Both the position numbers and the translations under genes were made by a program. Below, piece after piece: positions 46,101 through 54,412 of a DNA stretch of 64,000 nucleotides. The stretch lies in NCBI GenBank assembly GCA_947247005.1, contig OX365949.1:9558001-9622000 (forward strand), written 5' to 3'. How positions within the stretch are numbered: the stretch's first letter is position 1; each line of letters opens with the position of its first letter. This DNA is from Spisula solida (taxonomy: Eukaryota > Mollusca > Bivalvia > Venerida > Mactridae). Under the pieces are notes generated by a model that saw only the letters and a program-made list of their open reading frames with translations, was not told the DNA's origin and did not search any database.

Positions 46101-47443
46101 ACTTTGTATGTGGATAGGTGGCAATAAGGGGATTATGCACGTCTACAAATATTTTAATTCTGACAAAAAATGTGGTTGCTATGGCGACAGAAAGAGTGAA
46201 AATATGCCCTAATCTGGATCCTGCCATAACTCAAACAGTTTCCAAGCTAGGTTTATGAAATGTAATATGTGAATAGGGGTTAATAAGGGAATTATGCACA
46301 TCTAAATATATTTTAATTCGGACAAAAATGTGGTTGCTATGGAAACAGAAACATTGAAAATGGATTCAAACTGGTAGGGGACTTCTGTATTGCTTGCAAT
46401 TCTTAATGACTTGTTTATTATGCTACTATCAAGGGAGTACTACAGTGTGCCTATGATATCATGAAATGCGGGATTTTGGTAAAATCCATTTAGGTGGATT
46501 AATCAGGACTACACGAATTATCTGTGATGTTTTTAATACAAAAGTGACCTTTATCTGTTTTCTTTTGTAATGTGTAAAACCAACTTTCCAACAGTTGATC
46601 AAACCGAATCTTGTTTGTAAATATCACATTATCCTGGGTGCGCAATAGTATATATATTCCTGTTAGTATATTGTGACAGTGACGTTGCAGTTTTTGTGTA
46701 CACTAAAAATAACAATAATTGTCTGAACAGGTAAAGCGAATTTAGTGTGTTAGTTTAGCATTGATATTATAGTTGTTTGGTAGACGCATTTATAATTGGT
46801 TTTACACCGATATAGTGGACTCGACCGCTGAGTCACTGGATCTTTACTCTGACTGGACTATAGATTTGCTTTTGTCCGTCCTAAAAATGTTGCGTAAATG
46901 TTAGGAATGTTAGTCGACATGCATAGTTGTGCATCTAGGTATTTTAATTCAGATCAATCCAGTATAAGCAGTTATTTCCCTATACATAGTTAAATGCTTG
47001 TGTTAAGACACAGTCAGACAAGAGTGCTGACCCTTGACATGGTAGGTTGGGATACCCGTGTATTATTGACACACGTCGGTTTGCTATTGCTCTGCTATTG
47101 TCACTTGCCCTACAAAATTAGTAGCTAAATCAACGAATGCGATTGGTCCATTGAGATCACGTGGTGACACGTTATCATCCCGTACCAGGCCACTAGATGA
47201 CAATGTAACTAATAATACATATCATACGATTTAATGACAATAAAACTTGACACTTATTTCAGGCGAGAGGATTGTGTAAATATGCACATGAACTGCACTA
47301 CGGAAGCTAAAGTCATCTACATGGTCATGGTGACATACATCGACGACACTGCCTTCATTCCCAACTGTGACAGCGCCGCCACTTCCACCACGATGTCAGT
47401 CCTCCTCATTGTGTCTGCAGCCATGTATTCAATGTTTCTTTAA
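28146..47443 (+). CDS. Seven-exon gene: secreted, Cys-rich, likely GPI-anchored protein
   Basis: Joining exons 28146-28179, 30708-30873, 32955-33091, 34586-34706, 35914-36062, 41733-41811 and 47263-47443 gives 867 nt: 288 codons plus a stop. Every intron is GT-AG, and all six exon junctions agree in phase (1, 2, 1, 2, 1, 2). The protein starts MFRLIAVAIFFGGVAVNAQS, a clear signal peptide probably cut after NAQ. The mature part has 14 Cys, three N-x-T sequons (NAT, NNT, NCT) and no transmembrane segment until the end. The C-terminus (PNCDSAATSTT followed by MSVLLIVSAAMYSMFL) has the small-residue site, spacer and hydrophobic tail of a GPI signal. Expected location is the outer cell surface. 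I do not recognise the family; function is unknown. Introns total about 18 kb and are full of transposons. Confidence 0.88.
28180..29762. other. Intron 1, unannotated part
   Basis: AT-rich; an 88-codon open frame at 29050-29316 shows no domain and no splice consistency. A dispersed-repeat phrase (GGGAAGGCAGAACTCAGCTC) occurs near 29600. Nothing else recognised. Confidence 0.4.
29763..30142. mobile_element. Mariner-type MITE with TACGAGGGTTGTCC ends
   Basis: TA-CGAGGGTTGTCCGCAAAAGT, then CGCGAAC, on the left mirrors GTTCGCGACTTTTGCGGACC, then ACTCTCG-TA, on the right, with two mismatches in 27 bp. TA target duplication and the CGAGGG start fit mariner elements. About 380 bp, non-coding, within intron 1. 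Confidence 0.85.
30263..30452. mobile_element. MITE copy in intron 1
   Basis: It starts CCTAGGTCCCACTGAGCATT and includes TCGGCGATGTACCCGCGATT, CATCGGGAACAG, GTCGTGGTCTAGGGGAGGCT and GGAATTGTGATGCATCGGGT. Its reverse complement matches 32700-32895. The right end runs straight into a 24-bp minisatellite whose unit is the complement of the element's own end. Confidence 0.7.
30453..30668. repeat. 24-bp minisatellite next to exon 2
   Basis: About nine units of GTGGAATTCCTCAGTTGGAC plus CTAG. Because 24 is divisible by three it reads as an eight-residue peptide repeat (GGIPQLDL), but it lies in intron 1 and ends 39 bp before the exon 2 acceptor, so it is not coding in the gene model. Confidence 0.9.
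30708..30873 (+). CDS. Gene exon 2
   Basis: Acceptor CTCTTTTCAG, donor AATGTGAGTA. 166 bp. It completes the signal peptide (GGVAVNAQS) and starts the mature protein with SCMTSTNNATF, including an N-glycosylation sequon; it ends FSEFCNNTDV. Inverted copies of a MITE lie on either side, at 30263-30452 and 32700-32895. Confidence 0.88.
31360..31760. repeat. Degenerate dispersed repeat in intron 2
   Basis: TGTTGGGTAACCC/TTGCTTGGGTGACAC-type phrases and GAGCACATTTTCCCTATAT resemble a common bivalve repeat whose better copy seems to be at 47690-48108. Boundaries unclear. Confidence 0.35.
32262..32340. repeat. Dispersed repeat (GAAGGCAGCACTCGACTT family)
   Basis: GAGGAAGGCAGCACTCGACT, AACAGCCCAACATAGAAAAC and CCACAATTACACGATACAAT are shared in part with 22905-22960, about 29600-29640 and 62440-62530. 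Confidence 0.55.
32700..32895. mobile_element. MITE copy in intron 2, inverted
   Basis: The reverse complement of this block matches 30263-30452, including CGGCGATGTAC, CATCGGGAACAG, GTGGTCTAGGGG and GGAATTGTGATGAATCGGGT. Its outer end GGAATTCCTCAGTAGGAC is one unit of the intron 1 minisatellite. It stops 60 bp before exon 3. Confidence 0.7.
32955..33091 (+). CDS. Gene exon 3
   Basis: Acceptor TTTTTTATACCAG, donor TGTAAGC. 137 bp. It encodes AAVDATLDLITNVCHEYE and TAFDDGLHFC; an adjoining in-frame Ile codon is split over the junction with exon 2. Confidence 0.88.
33311..34110. repeat. Mollusc repeat with TACCCTCGCA ends in intron 3
   Basis: The ends TACCCTCGCAAACGAAG and GCTGCGAGGGTA are inverted. 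The interior is a degenerate tandem repeat with CCGCTCTGTAACTTTG, AAATGTTCACCACA, GCGCAAGACCTAGGTCC and GTCAAGGTCACAC. Non-coding. Confidence 0.75.
34586..34706 (+). CDS. Gene exon 4
   Basis: Acceptor TTATTCTTGCAG, donor TTGTAAGTA. 121 bp. It encodes CVTEFVTALTFEPTDYHR and ends AMCDSTP. A Ser codon is split over the exon 3-4 junction, giving C-S-C. Confidence 0.88.
35087..35345. repeat. Dispersed mollusc repeat in intron 4
   Basis: It begins TATGCCTCCCATCTTTGATG and continues with AGGGGGTATATTGCTTTGCA, CAAGAACGCTTTGCCC, TTGGTCATCAACAGTAGATG and GGGCTGCCATGGGGGCATAC, ending CAAACATCTCTTGTTT. Partial copies lie at 23404-23640 and 25020-25145, and an inverted end at about 49940-49975. Confidence 0.75.
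35914..36062 (+). CDS. Gene exon 5
   Basis: Acceptor TTTCGTTTTCAG, donor AGGTATGT. 149 bp. It encodes KTALTTLYDNQQCRSNALTF through SYCGSDQQ. Confidence 0.88.
36063..37568. other. Intron 5, unannotated first part
   Basis: AT-rich, no TIR or array seen. A 120-codon minus-strand open frame at 36385-36747 has no recognisable domain and low-complexity composition. Confidence 0.4.
37569..38744. mobile_element. TIR element of about 1.2 kb in intron 5
   Basis: AATCAAAGCACTGAGAGTGT on the left mirrors CACTCTCAGTGCTTTGATT on the right. The imperfect match continues for about 125 bp through TTTACACGTTT, CTGCCGATCTTGT and TATGTGAC. Nested inside is a block starting TAGGGCCCCGCATAAATATT with a mirrored GCGGTGCCCTA, another mollusc repeat end. 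No transposase. Confidence 0.75.
38745..39777. other. Intron 5, unannotated middle part
   Basis: Nothing recognised beyond small local duplications (for example around 39150-39260). Confidence 0.4.
39778..40977. mobile_element. Mariner-type non-autonomous element, copy 2
   Basis: TA-CGAGGGGTGATCAACAAAAT on the left and TATTTGTTGATCACCCCTCG-TA on the right. It is a direct repeat of 23843-24802, with about 250 bp of extra sequence between 40607 and 40853. Its landmarks ATGAAGATAAAT, CACTCGACGTCATGCGGCC and GAATGAGTATGTATACTG match copy 1. Confidence 0.85.
40607..40853. mobile_element. Palindromic insertion nested in mariner copy 2
   Basis: Absent from the sister copy at 23843-24802. It has a near-perfect palindrome at about 40612-40716: arms GTTAGAACATATTAAGTAAA then TTTTAATGATTAAAAAGG, and the inverse, around a loop GCGGAGCGAGCGAAGCAAAG. 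AATATAACNTTTTG / GTTATATTCTAACTT boxes border the insert. Confidence 0.75.
41733..41811 (+). CDS. Gene exon 6
   Basis: Acceptor TTGTCTTTGTAG, donor CAGTAAGT. 79 bp. It encodes DFDCAMTESAGTEFK and TCITAASTAC, with three Cys. It lies 5.7 kb after exon 5 and 5.5 kb before exon 7, yet is in phase with both. Confidence 0.85.
42548..42622 (-). repeat. tRNA-derived sequence (Arg-like, degenerate)
   Basis: On the minus strand, GGTCGAGCGGGTCAAG resembles an A-box/D-arm. CTTGA-CTACGGA-TCAAG forms an anticodon stem-loop reading ACG, and GTTCGAATGTC resembles a B-box. The T-stem and acceptor do not pair, so it is a tRNA pseudogene or SINE head. Confidence 0.45.
42641..45825. mobile_element. 3.2-kb element with arms of about 550 bp
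   Basis: Left arm 42641-43192 and right arm 45280-45825 are long inverted copies. They begin TACAATGGGGATAACGTATA and end TATACGTTATCCCCATTGTA, with only scattered differences. Each arm contains several GATACCCCTGACGG motifs. TA flanks both ends, but a longer target duplication is not evident. The arms hold matching open frames only because they are copies. The 2.1-kb core has no transposase and contains a second foldback at 43926-44605. Confidence 0.85.
43926..44605. mobile_element. Nested foldback with CCTGCGTTCAACGAA motifs
   Basis: The left terminal block (GCGTTCAAGGAAAGTTACCT, then TTTTTTGTCGCTATAATCCT, then GAAAGTATAAGTCCC) is mirrored at 44489-44605. Inner boxes GCCTCTGTCCGCCATTTTGT and CACCACCTCAGGATATGGTT are mirrored near 44350 and 44310. 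CCCTGCGTTCAA or its complement occurs about six times from 43873 to 44600. Folded, it would give stacked hairpins. Confidence 0.75.
45974..46382. mobile_element. MITE with GTCCCCTACCGGTT ends, copy 2
   Basis: Inverted relative to 18093-18350. GTCCCCTACCGGTTATTGAC on the left, ACTGGTAGGGGAC on the right, with a longer interior in which the GGATCCTGACATAACTGAAA segment is duplicated (46055 and 46207). The tail TTCTGTATTGCTTGCAATTC after the right end is shared with copy 1. Confidence 0.8.
46650..46862. mobile_element. MITE with TATAGTCCAGT ends, copy 2
   Basis: Reverse complement of 12101-12315: GTGACAGTGACGTTGCAG near the left, GTGGACTCGACCGCTGAGTC and TGACTGGACTATA at the right. The left end is diverged. 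Confidence 0.7.
47263..47443 (+). CDS. Gene exon 7: GPI signal and stop
   Basis: Acceptor CACTTATTTCAG. 59 codons and TAA. It starts REDCVNMHMNCTTEAK with a sequon and finishes with the small-residue site DSAATSTT and a 16-residue hydrophobic tail. Confidence 0.88.
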
Positions 47444-47490
47444 ATTAGGACAAGCGCGCCCAGTAATTTGTTTTCAATTCATGTTCAAAC

Positions 47491-47616
47491 ACAGGTAACT
47501 GTATCATCAATAAAGAGTAAACAAAATATTTTTTTAAAACTTTTAAAATATCTAAGATAACATACACTTTATAAAAGAAATACATTTTTACTCTTTTTTA
47601 TGATACAGCTACCTGT
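47491..47616. mobile_element. Small hairpin element over the gene's 3' end
   Basis: ACAGGTAACTGTATCATCAA then TAAAGAGTAAA on the left mirrors TTTTTACTCTTTTTTATGAT then ACAGCTACCTGT on the right: arms of about 30 bp around a loop of about 60 nt. A single arm recurs at 63561-63594. It begins 48 bp after the stop codon. Confidence 0.65.
47509..47514 (+). terminator. Poly(A) signal AATAAA
   Basis: Canonical AATAAA 66 bp after the stop of exon 7, located in the left arm of the hairpin element. The mirrored arm lacks it. Confidence 0.55.
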
Positions 47617-47689
47617 TTGTTAAAAAGGACGTTTGATAAATTGTTTTGTGAATAATTCATTACTAGTATATGACAGTATTAAAAGCTCA

Positions 47690-48108
47690 CCTGTCACAAA
47701 GTGACTCTATACACAACTCCGGATGCCATGGTAAACGATTGGAAAAACTGGTAACAAATAATTATAAACCAACCACACAGCCAGATTTCTAAATAATTTT
47801 ACTGAAATAGAATCTAGTTGTTAGGTGACTCTCTTACAAAAGTAACATTTTCGTTATGATTCGTCAGAAAACATGGCCACCAGTTGTTGGGACTCGTTTT
47901 CCCTGTATAGAAAACTCTTTATCTGAAAGTACACACTGGATTTTATTTTCATTACAAATTGGTAACAACGTTCCATTGTGGTCCCTTCTAAAAATAGCTA
48001 AAAAAATGAAATACATGAAGAACTCTGGTTATCACGGCAACCGAAATCTACAAGATCGATGTGCACATATGAGCGATACAGGGCCATATTGGCCCTCTTG
48101 TAAAGTTA
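47690..48108. repeat. Dispersed bivalve-type repeat
   Basis: It begins AGCTCACCTGTCACAAAGTG and ends GAGCGATACAGGGCCATATT then GGCCCTCTTGT, phrases typical of a common bivalve family. The 92-codon open frame inside is repeat sequence. Confidence 0.5.
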
Positions 48109-48857
48109 AAAACCAAAGTGTGATTTTTTATTAGAAATGTACTAACTTAAGCTATTTGTTATCTTACTAACCAAAAAGTATAGTTTTCTTTCACATTTAG
48201 AAGTCTGATATAAAGAAGCATTTGTTTCGCCGGTCAGTTCAATTTTTTATTTCTTATTATACTAGCCGAACCTGATATAGTTATGATAAATAAGGTAATT
48301 GTTGGTAATAGCAAAACTTGCACTAAAATGTCTTGACACAATTTGTGTTTTACGACCCTATAACTGTCAGTTTAGACCTGCCGTCCAGTAGTACCCCGAA
48401 ATTAACCATTTGAAGCGGGTTGGTTTAGGCATGTCCTTGCGATGCTCTGCAACACTTCCGACTTTCTATACACTTCGGGAAGTCTTCTACACACTTATGG
48501 CTGAACGATCTTCGGTATCCAATTCGGACGCTGAATGTATAAATCGGACGGCTTCAGGAAAATCGGAAACCCATCAGAAAACGTTCAGGCAAGTGTCGTA
48601 ATTAACTCGGAATCCTCGGGGAGTCTTCTGCAATGATTTGTAATGCTTTAGTCATCCCGAGCGGAGTATTTCTAGAGCATTTGGAAGTTATGTGCTAGGG
48701 CATTTATCCTGTAGCTTATTGTATTTCATGGACGAATTATGTGTATTCCATCAAAGACGAATGATGCCCAGTTGCGTTATAGTTATGAGATAATCAATCT
48801 AATGGTATTGAGAATGTGGGTGGGGTAACTTTACAATCCTGATATGAGATTTAGACA
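48109..48857. other. No recognisable feature
   Basis: AT-rich sequence with one short frame (48410-48601) lacking any domain. Confidence 0.4.
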
Positions 48858-49413
48858 ACCGACACCGTGTTTATTATGATGTTTAGAGAACCGACACTGT
48901 GTTTATTATGATGTTTAGAGAACCGACACTGTGTTAATTATGATGTTAAGACAACCGACAATGTGTTTATTATAATGTTAACACAACCGACAATGTGTTT
49001 ATTATGATTTTAACACAACCGACTCTGTGTTAATTATAATGTTAACACAACCGACACTGTGTTTATTATGATGTTAAGACAACCGACAATGTGTTTATTA
49101 TGATGTTAACACAACCGACACTGTGTTTATTATGATGTTAAGACAACCGACAATGTGTTTATTATAATGTTAAGACAACCGACACTGTGTTTATTATGAT
49201 GTTAAGACAACCGACGCTGTGTTTATTATAATGTTAAGACAACCGACACTGTGTTTATTATAATGTTAAGACAACCGACATTGTGTTTATTATGATGTTA
49301 AGATAACCGACACTGTGTTTATTATGATGTTAAGACAACCGACACTGTGTTTATTATGATGTTAACACAACCGACACTGTGTTTATTATGATGTTAAGAT
49401 AACCGACACTGTG
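48858..49413. repeat. 32-bp minisatellite, 18 copies
   Basis: ACCGACACTGTGTTTATTAT plus GATGTTAAGACA repeats with an exact 32-bp period from 48858 to 49402. Variation is limited to a few positions (AAGA/ACAC/TAGA, CACT/CAAT, GATG/AATG). There are no unique spacers. Confidence 0.95.
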
Positions 49414-50130
49414 TACCAAATTTTCCCGCCTTTCTCATCATCTTGGGCGCACTGTGTGATCCTTGTTTATTGAATTGACAAACGATAGAAATTGCATTTA
49501 AAAATGATTTGTATCAAATGAAGGCCGGACACTCGCCCGGCCGGATGACAAAATCATTTTGTGTTATTGCACAATTACCATGATCTATTTTGCAGGAAAC
49601 AGGATAATATACTTTCAATATTTGTTGCTGTGTTTTAATTATATGCTTTGAATGTGTTTTGAATGTGTTGGTTTTGTTCTTTAACCAATTGCTAACGTAT
49701 TGAACTCTACGTTTGTCATTGGTCGTATTAGATGTATAAATGATCAATTGGAGTGCACTAGGGATTCGCTACAACACGAAACTATTTTCACTACAAAACA
49801 ATACAATACAATCTTTCTTTTCAGTCGGTTATAATTATTAACAAATAAACATAACATGAGATCTTTGTAAAACACGGGCGAAAGGCAGACGCACATAAAC
49901 GGACAGACATAGACTGAGAGAGTGACATGAGACAAACAATATACCCCCTCACCAAAGAAGAGGCATCACAAAATTAACATATAACGCATACGTCACAATG
50001 ATGCGGTGAAAAATCGGTGCTTATCAAACGTCTGATTTGTACTAACGATACAGCATTGTATACTGTTTGGTAAACACGAGTTTTACATTTTGTTTATTAT
50101 TTGCTTTCAATGGATTACAGAGATTTATCA

Positions 50131-50173
50131 GTGAAAATAACAGTGAAATTACCACTTTGTTATTTTCACTGTT
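50131..50173. repeat. Hairpin CAGTGAAAATAACA
   Basis: CAGTGAAAATAACAGTG...TTGTTATTTTCACTG, arms of about 15 bp. Probably a MITE end. Confidence 0.5.
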
Positions 50174-50327
50174 TTAGAAGCTGGTTCCAGTATCGTTCAG
50201 AAAAAGAAACGTCATCATGACGTCACTATTGTCACGTCGTGACGTTCCAATTGCGACGTGATATTTCCAATTAAGCCACTTACGGTACCATTTTAAGAGA
50301 AATTGAAGCATATAATAAACAGAAAGT

Positions 50328-50461
50328 TTGTTGATTTTTGGTGAAAGATCAATTTTATTTCACTCGTGATCACATAAAATTATATTTTCATATATAAAAT
50401 ATTGATTTTCTGTGATCACTCGATGAAATAAAATACGATCTTACACCAAAATCAACAAATA
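50328..50461. mobile_element. Foldback MITE with TTTGTTGATTTTTGGTG ends
   Basis: TTTGTTGATTTTTGGTGAAA, GATC and TTTTATTTCACTCGTGATCA are mirrored by TGATCACTCGATGAAATAAA, GATC and CACCAAAATCAACAAA. The whole 134 bp is a near palindrome. Confidence 0.8.
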
Positions 50462-51103
50462 TCCTATATATATTCATCTACAGTTTTCACAGTTTGTACA
50501 TAACGTCCCCCGAGAACCATAGTGTTCTGTCGTCATTTTTGGCAAACATGAGTTTAATATACCGTTGGAAAGCTCTCGATGAGAGCTATGTCACAGTGCC
50601 CTTGTCCTCTTTCGGGGACATCTTCATATTTAGATATCAACAGATCCATTTTGTTCTATCTGCAATTTTCATGTTTTTCTTGAGAACCAAATTGTTCTAT
50701 CTGCGTTTTTGACCAATGGATTGCTCCCATTGAGTCACGGGATGTAAACTAAATTGGTTGTATAATGTTCTATCTGCAGAAGACCGATTTAAGTACGTTA
50801 TGTTTGAATCAACGATTCTTCAGGATATTTGGAAGTGTTCGTGAGATCTACATAAATAAAACACATACCAATTTCTGTTATAATTCGTTTACAAACAAAA
50901 AGGTTATAAAGGCTTTTAGAGCCCTGAATCTTAAAACCTGATTTTCTCGAAAACAAGAAAAAGACACATAGAACACTCAAGTCTGGTTTTTGGGCGATTA
51001 ACACGTTGATTGTGACGTAAGTTTTGGCTAAGAATGCAAGTAAAAATATGTCAAAGCATTGTTTTGTTTTCTTTGACCGATTGCAACGAGGCAGTTTCGA
51101 TGT

Positions 51104-51572
51104 TCAAGCCGAGAATGAGTACCATGCGTGCAACTTAATATTTGTGTGCAACAGGTCTAATGTTTTGCCCGAAACCTTCTCAGCAGCTATCCATTCGACC
51201 ATAGACTGTCGACTGCTGTTTTCTGGTATTGCATGGCATAGACAAAAATTTACATCATTATTTAAACCTAGCTTATTTGCACTAATTTTTACACATGTAA
51301 TGTCATCTTCGCAAGTAAAAACCAATGTGTCAGTACATACAAAATCATTTCTTATATAAACAGCTATTCCTCCTGACGACCTCTTATAGGTTAGTTTATT
51401 TTCTGTTCTGTTTAAATAATAACACTCGAAGTTATAAAACTTCAGATCACAAAAGGCATTTGCCCAAGTCTCCGTTAATAAAAACATGTCATGATTGCTG
51501 AAAATATTATATAATTCTTGAGATTTAAGTTCATTGGATCTACGGGTAACAAGACCCTGCACATTTAATAGA
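51104..51572 (-). pseudogene. LINE ORF2 fragment: APE-type endonuclease domain
   Basis: The minus strand encodes about 150 residues of an apurinic-type endonuclease domain of a non-LTR retrotransposon. It starts LLNVQGLVTRRSNELK with the family's catalytic Asn region, then MFLLTETWANAF with the catalytic Glu (LLTETW), then SSGGIAVYIRNDFVCTD and CHAIPENSSRQSM. The remaining endonuclease motifs and the reverse transcriptase are missing, so it is truncated downstream. It lies head to head with an ORF1-like relic on the other strand. Confidence 0.75.
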
Positions 51573-51609
51573 ACATAAACAAACTACTGACAACTTGCAA
51601 TAACTAGAA

Positions 51610-52195
51610 CGTCAAAATCATGTAATGCAGTCTGAAATCCAAAATATAATAACACAAAACTCTGAATTAAATACACGATGTCTTGATTTACAAACAAAAG
51701 TCATGGAGAACAACCTGATTATATTTGGTTTTGAAGAGGTCCGTCCGGAAAATCACGAAGCATTTAAAATTGACGACCAAACTAAAATCAAACGTCTGTT
51801 AACATAAATGCTGCATATCCATCTGCCAGAGAAAACGTGGAATACAGTTTGAAACAATCGTTGAAACATAATCTTGTGGACAATATTGAGATTTATGTAG
51901 AGTGTCCGCTGTCAACAGATGAAATACGATTTGACAGAGTTTATCAGGTCGGAAATCCCCATAAGGCAACAGAATCGAACCGACTTAGATCAGTCGTAGC
52001 AAAATTCGCCTAACTCAGTGATCGTGATGCGTCAAAAAAGCTGTTATATTGCTGGAAAAAACGAGAGGAAGTGTTAAGATATATGAGCATTTTCCAAAAG
52101 AAATTGTGGACAGATGCAATTTAAATGTCACGACTGAAATAGGAAAATCGAACACGGGTTGTTTGAATGCTGGAAAGTCGAATTTCGCAAATTGA
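51610..52195 (+). pseudogene. LINE ORF1-like relic (L1/Tx1-type RNA-binding protein)
   Basis: The plus strand shows MENNLIIFGFEEVRPENHEA, then (new frame) LSTDEIRFDRVYQVGNPHKA and RLRSVVAKFA, then DRDASKK and IYEHFPKEIVDRCN. Order and content fit the RRM-like central domain (NNLxIxGxPE, IxRxHRVG, VxAKF) and C-terminal block (hxxDFPxEVxxRR) of L1/Tx1-type ORF1 proteins. At least three frame breaks and several stops separate the blocks. Confidence 0.6.
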
Positions 52196-52349
52196 CATCG
52201 TTGGACGTTTTGTAGCTTCAAAATCCACTATCGCCAGATTAATTCAATGCGTATATATCACTAGGAGCTAATCAGATAGGTCTCGCTCAGATGCGCCATA
52301 TGTGACCTCTGTACGACAAAAGTTTATATCCGTTAACTTCACCCGGGTG

Positions 52350-52648
52350 TCGGCTTGACAACGTCTCACTTGAATTCTTATCATGTGTATGGTAATTGCG
52401 GTCGGACTGTGATGTTTAACAATATCCAGCATTTTTCCTGGAATACATTCCTATGGAACAAACTTGGGACGTCCTTGATAGCCGTTTACGTCAGTTTTAA
52501 CGTCAGCTACGAAACGTTCAGGCATTACAGAATCTTAACATTAGGTGTATGCACGCTATCTCAATGCACGTGCTGCTTAACTTGGGTGGATCAATTAGGC
52601 GAAGATTGCCAACTGTTGTTGTAGGACATGGAGGGCATACGCGATACT
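52350..52648 (+). pseudogene. Tc1/mariner transposase relic, C-terminus
   Basis: In alternating frames the plus strand reads IQHFSWNTFLWNKLG (family NPIEHxWDxLxR), then LRQF, TFQALQN and finally LGGSIRRRLPTVVVGHGGHT, RY and a stop. The (V/G)SMRRRxxAVxxAxGGHTRY ending is typical of Tc1-like transposases in molluscs. Several frame breaks; no TIR identified. Confidence 0.65.
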
Positions 52649-53719
52649 GACATTTTGGGTAGGGTATTTTTTGTATCGCAATTTTGAACATCTCAACATT
52701 TGGCGATATCAAATGAGAATTTGCAGATATGTTTGCATATCAATATATTTTAGTCTTTGAGAAGAAATTATATTGATACTATGCTACCGTGTGAAATATC
52801 CGAACATATAGGTTGATGTAGCGTTTCTATTTGACGTCGGTATAGTTAACTAAAATGTATTTGTACGAAATCACATTCGTTAATTTTCCATTCTATTCAG
52901 TATTCCGCTTACCTTTCTACCTCAACAGATTTCGAAGTGATCGTTTGATTGGTTAACTGGATGTCGCGTCATTTATGTGTTCAATCGTGAAAGCTCTGTC
53001 AATTCGGTTTGTCTCCGGTGCATCTACTGAACGGCTAATTTGCCGGCCTGACAAGTTCGGTTTTGGCTTATGTTGTGTGAAGGATGTGTGTTTTAGGACT
53101 GAAGTATTGATATAGTTACACTGAAAGTAAACTATATCAGCTACACTCTGATACCCGTAACATAGCGTTTGAGTGAACAATAAAGAAATACAGCAAGTGA
53201 TGTGACAGGCACTCCAATGGTCGATGTGCGCCTTGCCTTTCTAAATATGTAAAACATTATAGGGATGAATTGTCTGGGGGTTGTAGGGTACGTGCTGATT
53301 GCTTACTCTTACAGACTAAGTCATTTGTTGTCTCCAATTGCCTGCTTTTTAAATTTCGAATGGTCCAGCCCCGGGCACTTTGATATTGTATGCGTCAACT
53401 TGGTTCGACATCTATCCTACGCAAAATTGTCTCACTTTTTAAGTAGAACATTTTCTGACAAAATTTATTGCAACTTCCAAAGTTAATGATTTGTCCTACC
53501 ACCCTGATATATATGTACACCGATAATGTTGATGCGAAACGTTAACACATTTAGCTACATCGCAATAATGACCTCGATTTCAGCCATTTTTTCAAGTTGT
53601 TTACAATAATTAACTTTGTCCTAGTCGTCATTTCCTGATAAAAAAACACAACAAAACAATCACAATACTCTCGCATACTCGCACTTGATTTGTCACAGAT
53701 TGACGCAGTAAAAAACCTG
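52649..53719. other. No recognisable feature
   Basis: AT-rich sequence without credible coding or repeat structure. Confidence 0.4.
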
Positions 53720-53925
53720 TTAGCACAACCAGTTATACTTAGCAGATGTACCGGATGACATAACGAGTTATACTTTGCGGATCCACCGTATAATATAACC
53801 AGTTATACTTTTCGGATCCACCGTATAATATAACCAGTTATACTTTGCGGATTTACCAGATGACATAACGAGTTATACTTGGCGGAGTTATCCGATACAA
53901 TTACCAGCTATACTCATAGGAACTG
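53720..53925. repeat. 35-bp tandem repeat, six copies
   Basis: AGTTATACTTTGCGGATCCA plus CCGTATAATATAACC recurs at 53731, 53766, 53801, 53836, 53871 and 53906, with diverged outer copies. Confidence 0.9.
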
Positions 53926-54412
53926 TCATTAATTATATTACCAATTGGTGATCAATACTTGCAGTTTGATAATTGTCTTTGATTATGTGAATTTCAATCT
54001 GGTACAGCGGTTGGTAATTAGAACGTGTACTTTGTACCAGAACCATTACTATAAAAAAGCACTTGTCCATTTTGTGATACTACTGGACCTTGAACTTTAA
54101 GGTTAGCCACTTAATGACTTAGTGATCTACAGTCTGTGCTATTTTGAGTTTAAGTAAAGCGACCGCTAGCTATTGATGATAGTTCCTGTCCGGAATCAGT
54201 GAAACATATTGTGGTATATGTTCAATTCAGTGTATTTTGTACAAGTTCAGTTGACAATGATTCTTGGTGGGTACTCTGAATATTCTATAAGTTTTATTGT
54301 GACTGCATATTTTATAATCATTGCTTAATCCGTTTGAATAAGTTGTGGTATTTATAAATTCGTCGATGGCATATAACACTGATAGTGGATTTGGCGGATT
54401 GTAATTAGAAAT

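Larger units (their letters stand above)
49414..51103. other. Unrecognised sequence with small hairpins
   Basis: It holds an inverted end of a dispersed repeat (about 49940-49975), hairpins at 50131-50173 and 50328-50461, and a CGTTGGAAAGCTCTCGATGA phrase (50563) that looks repetitive. No gene supported. Confidence 0.4.

Noticed and set aside
47856..48134. A 92-codon frame downstream of the gene
   Set aside because: Falls in a dispersed bivalve repeat ending GGGCCATATTGGCCCTCTTG; no domain.
48858..49413. CRISPR-like regular repeat
   Set aside because: Repeats are directly contiguous with no unique spacers, and the genome is eukaryotic.
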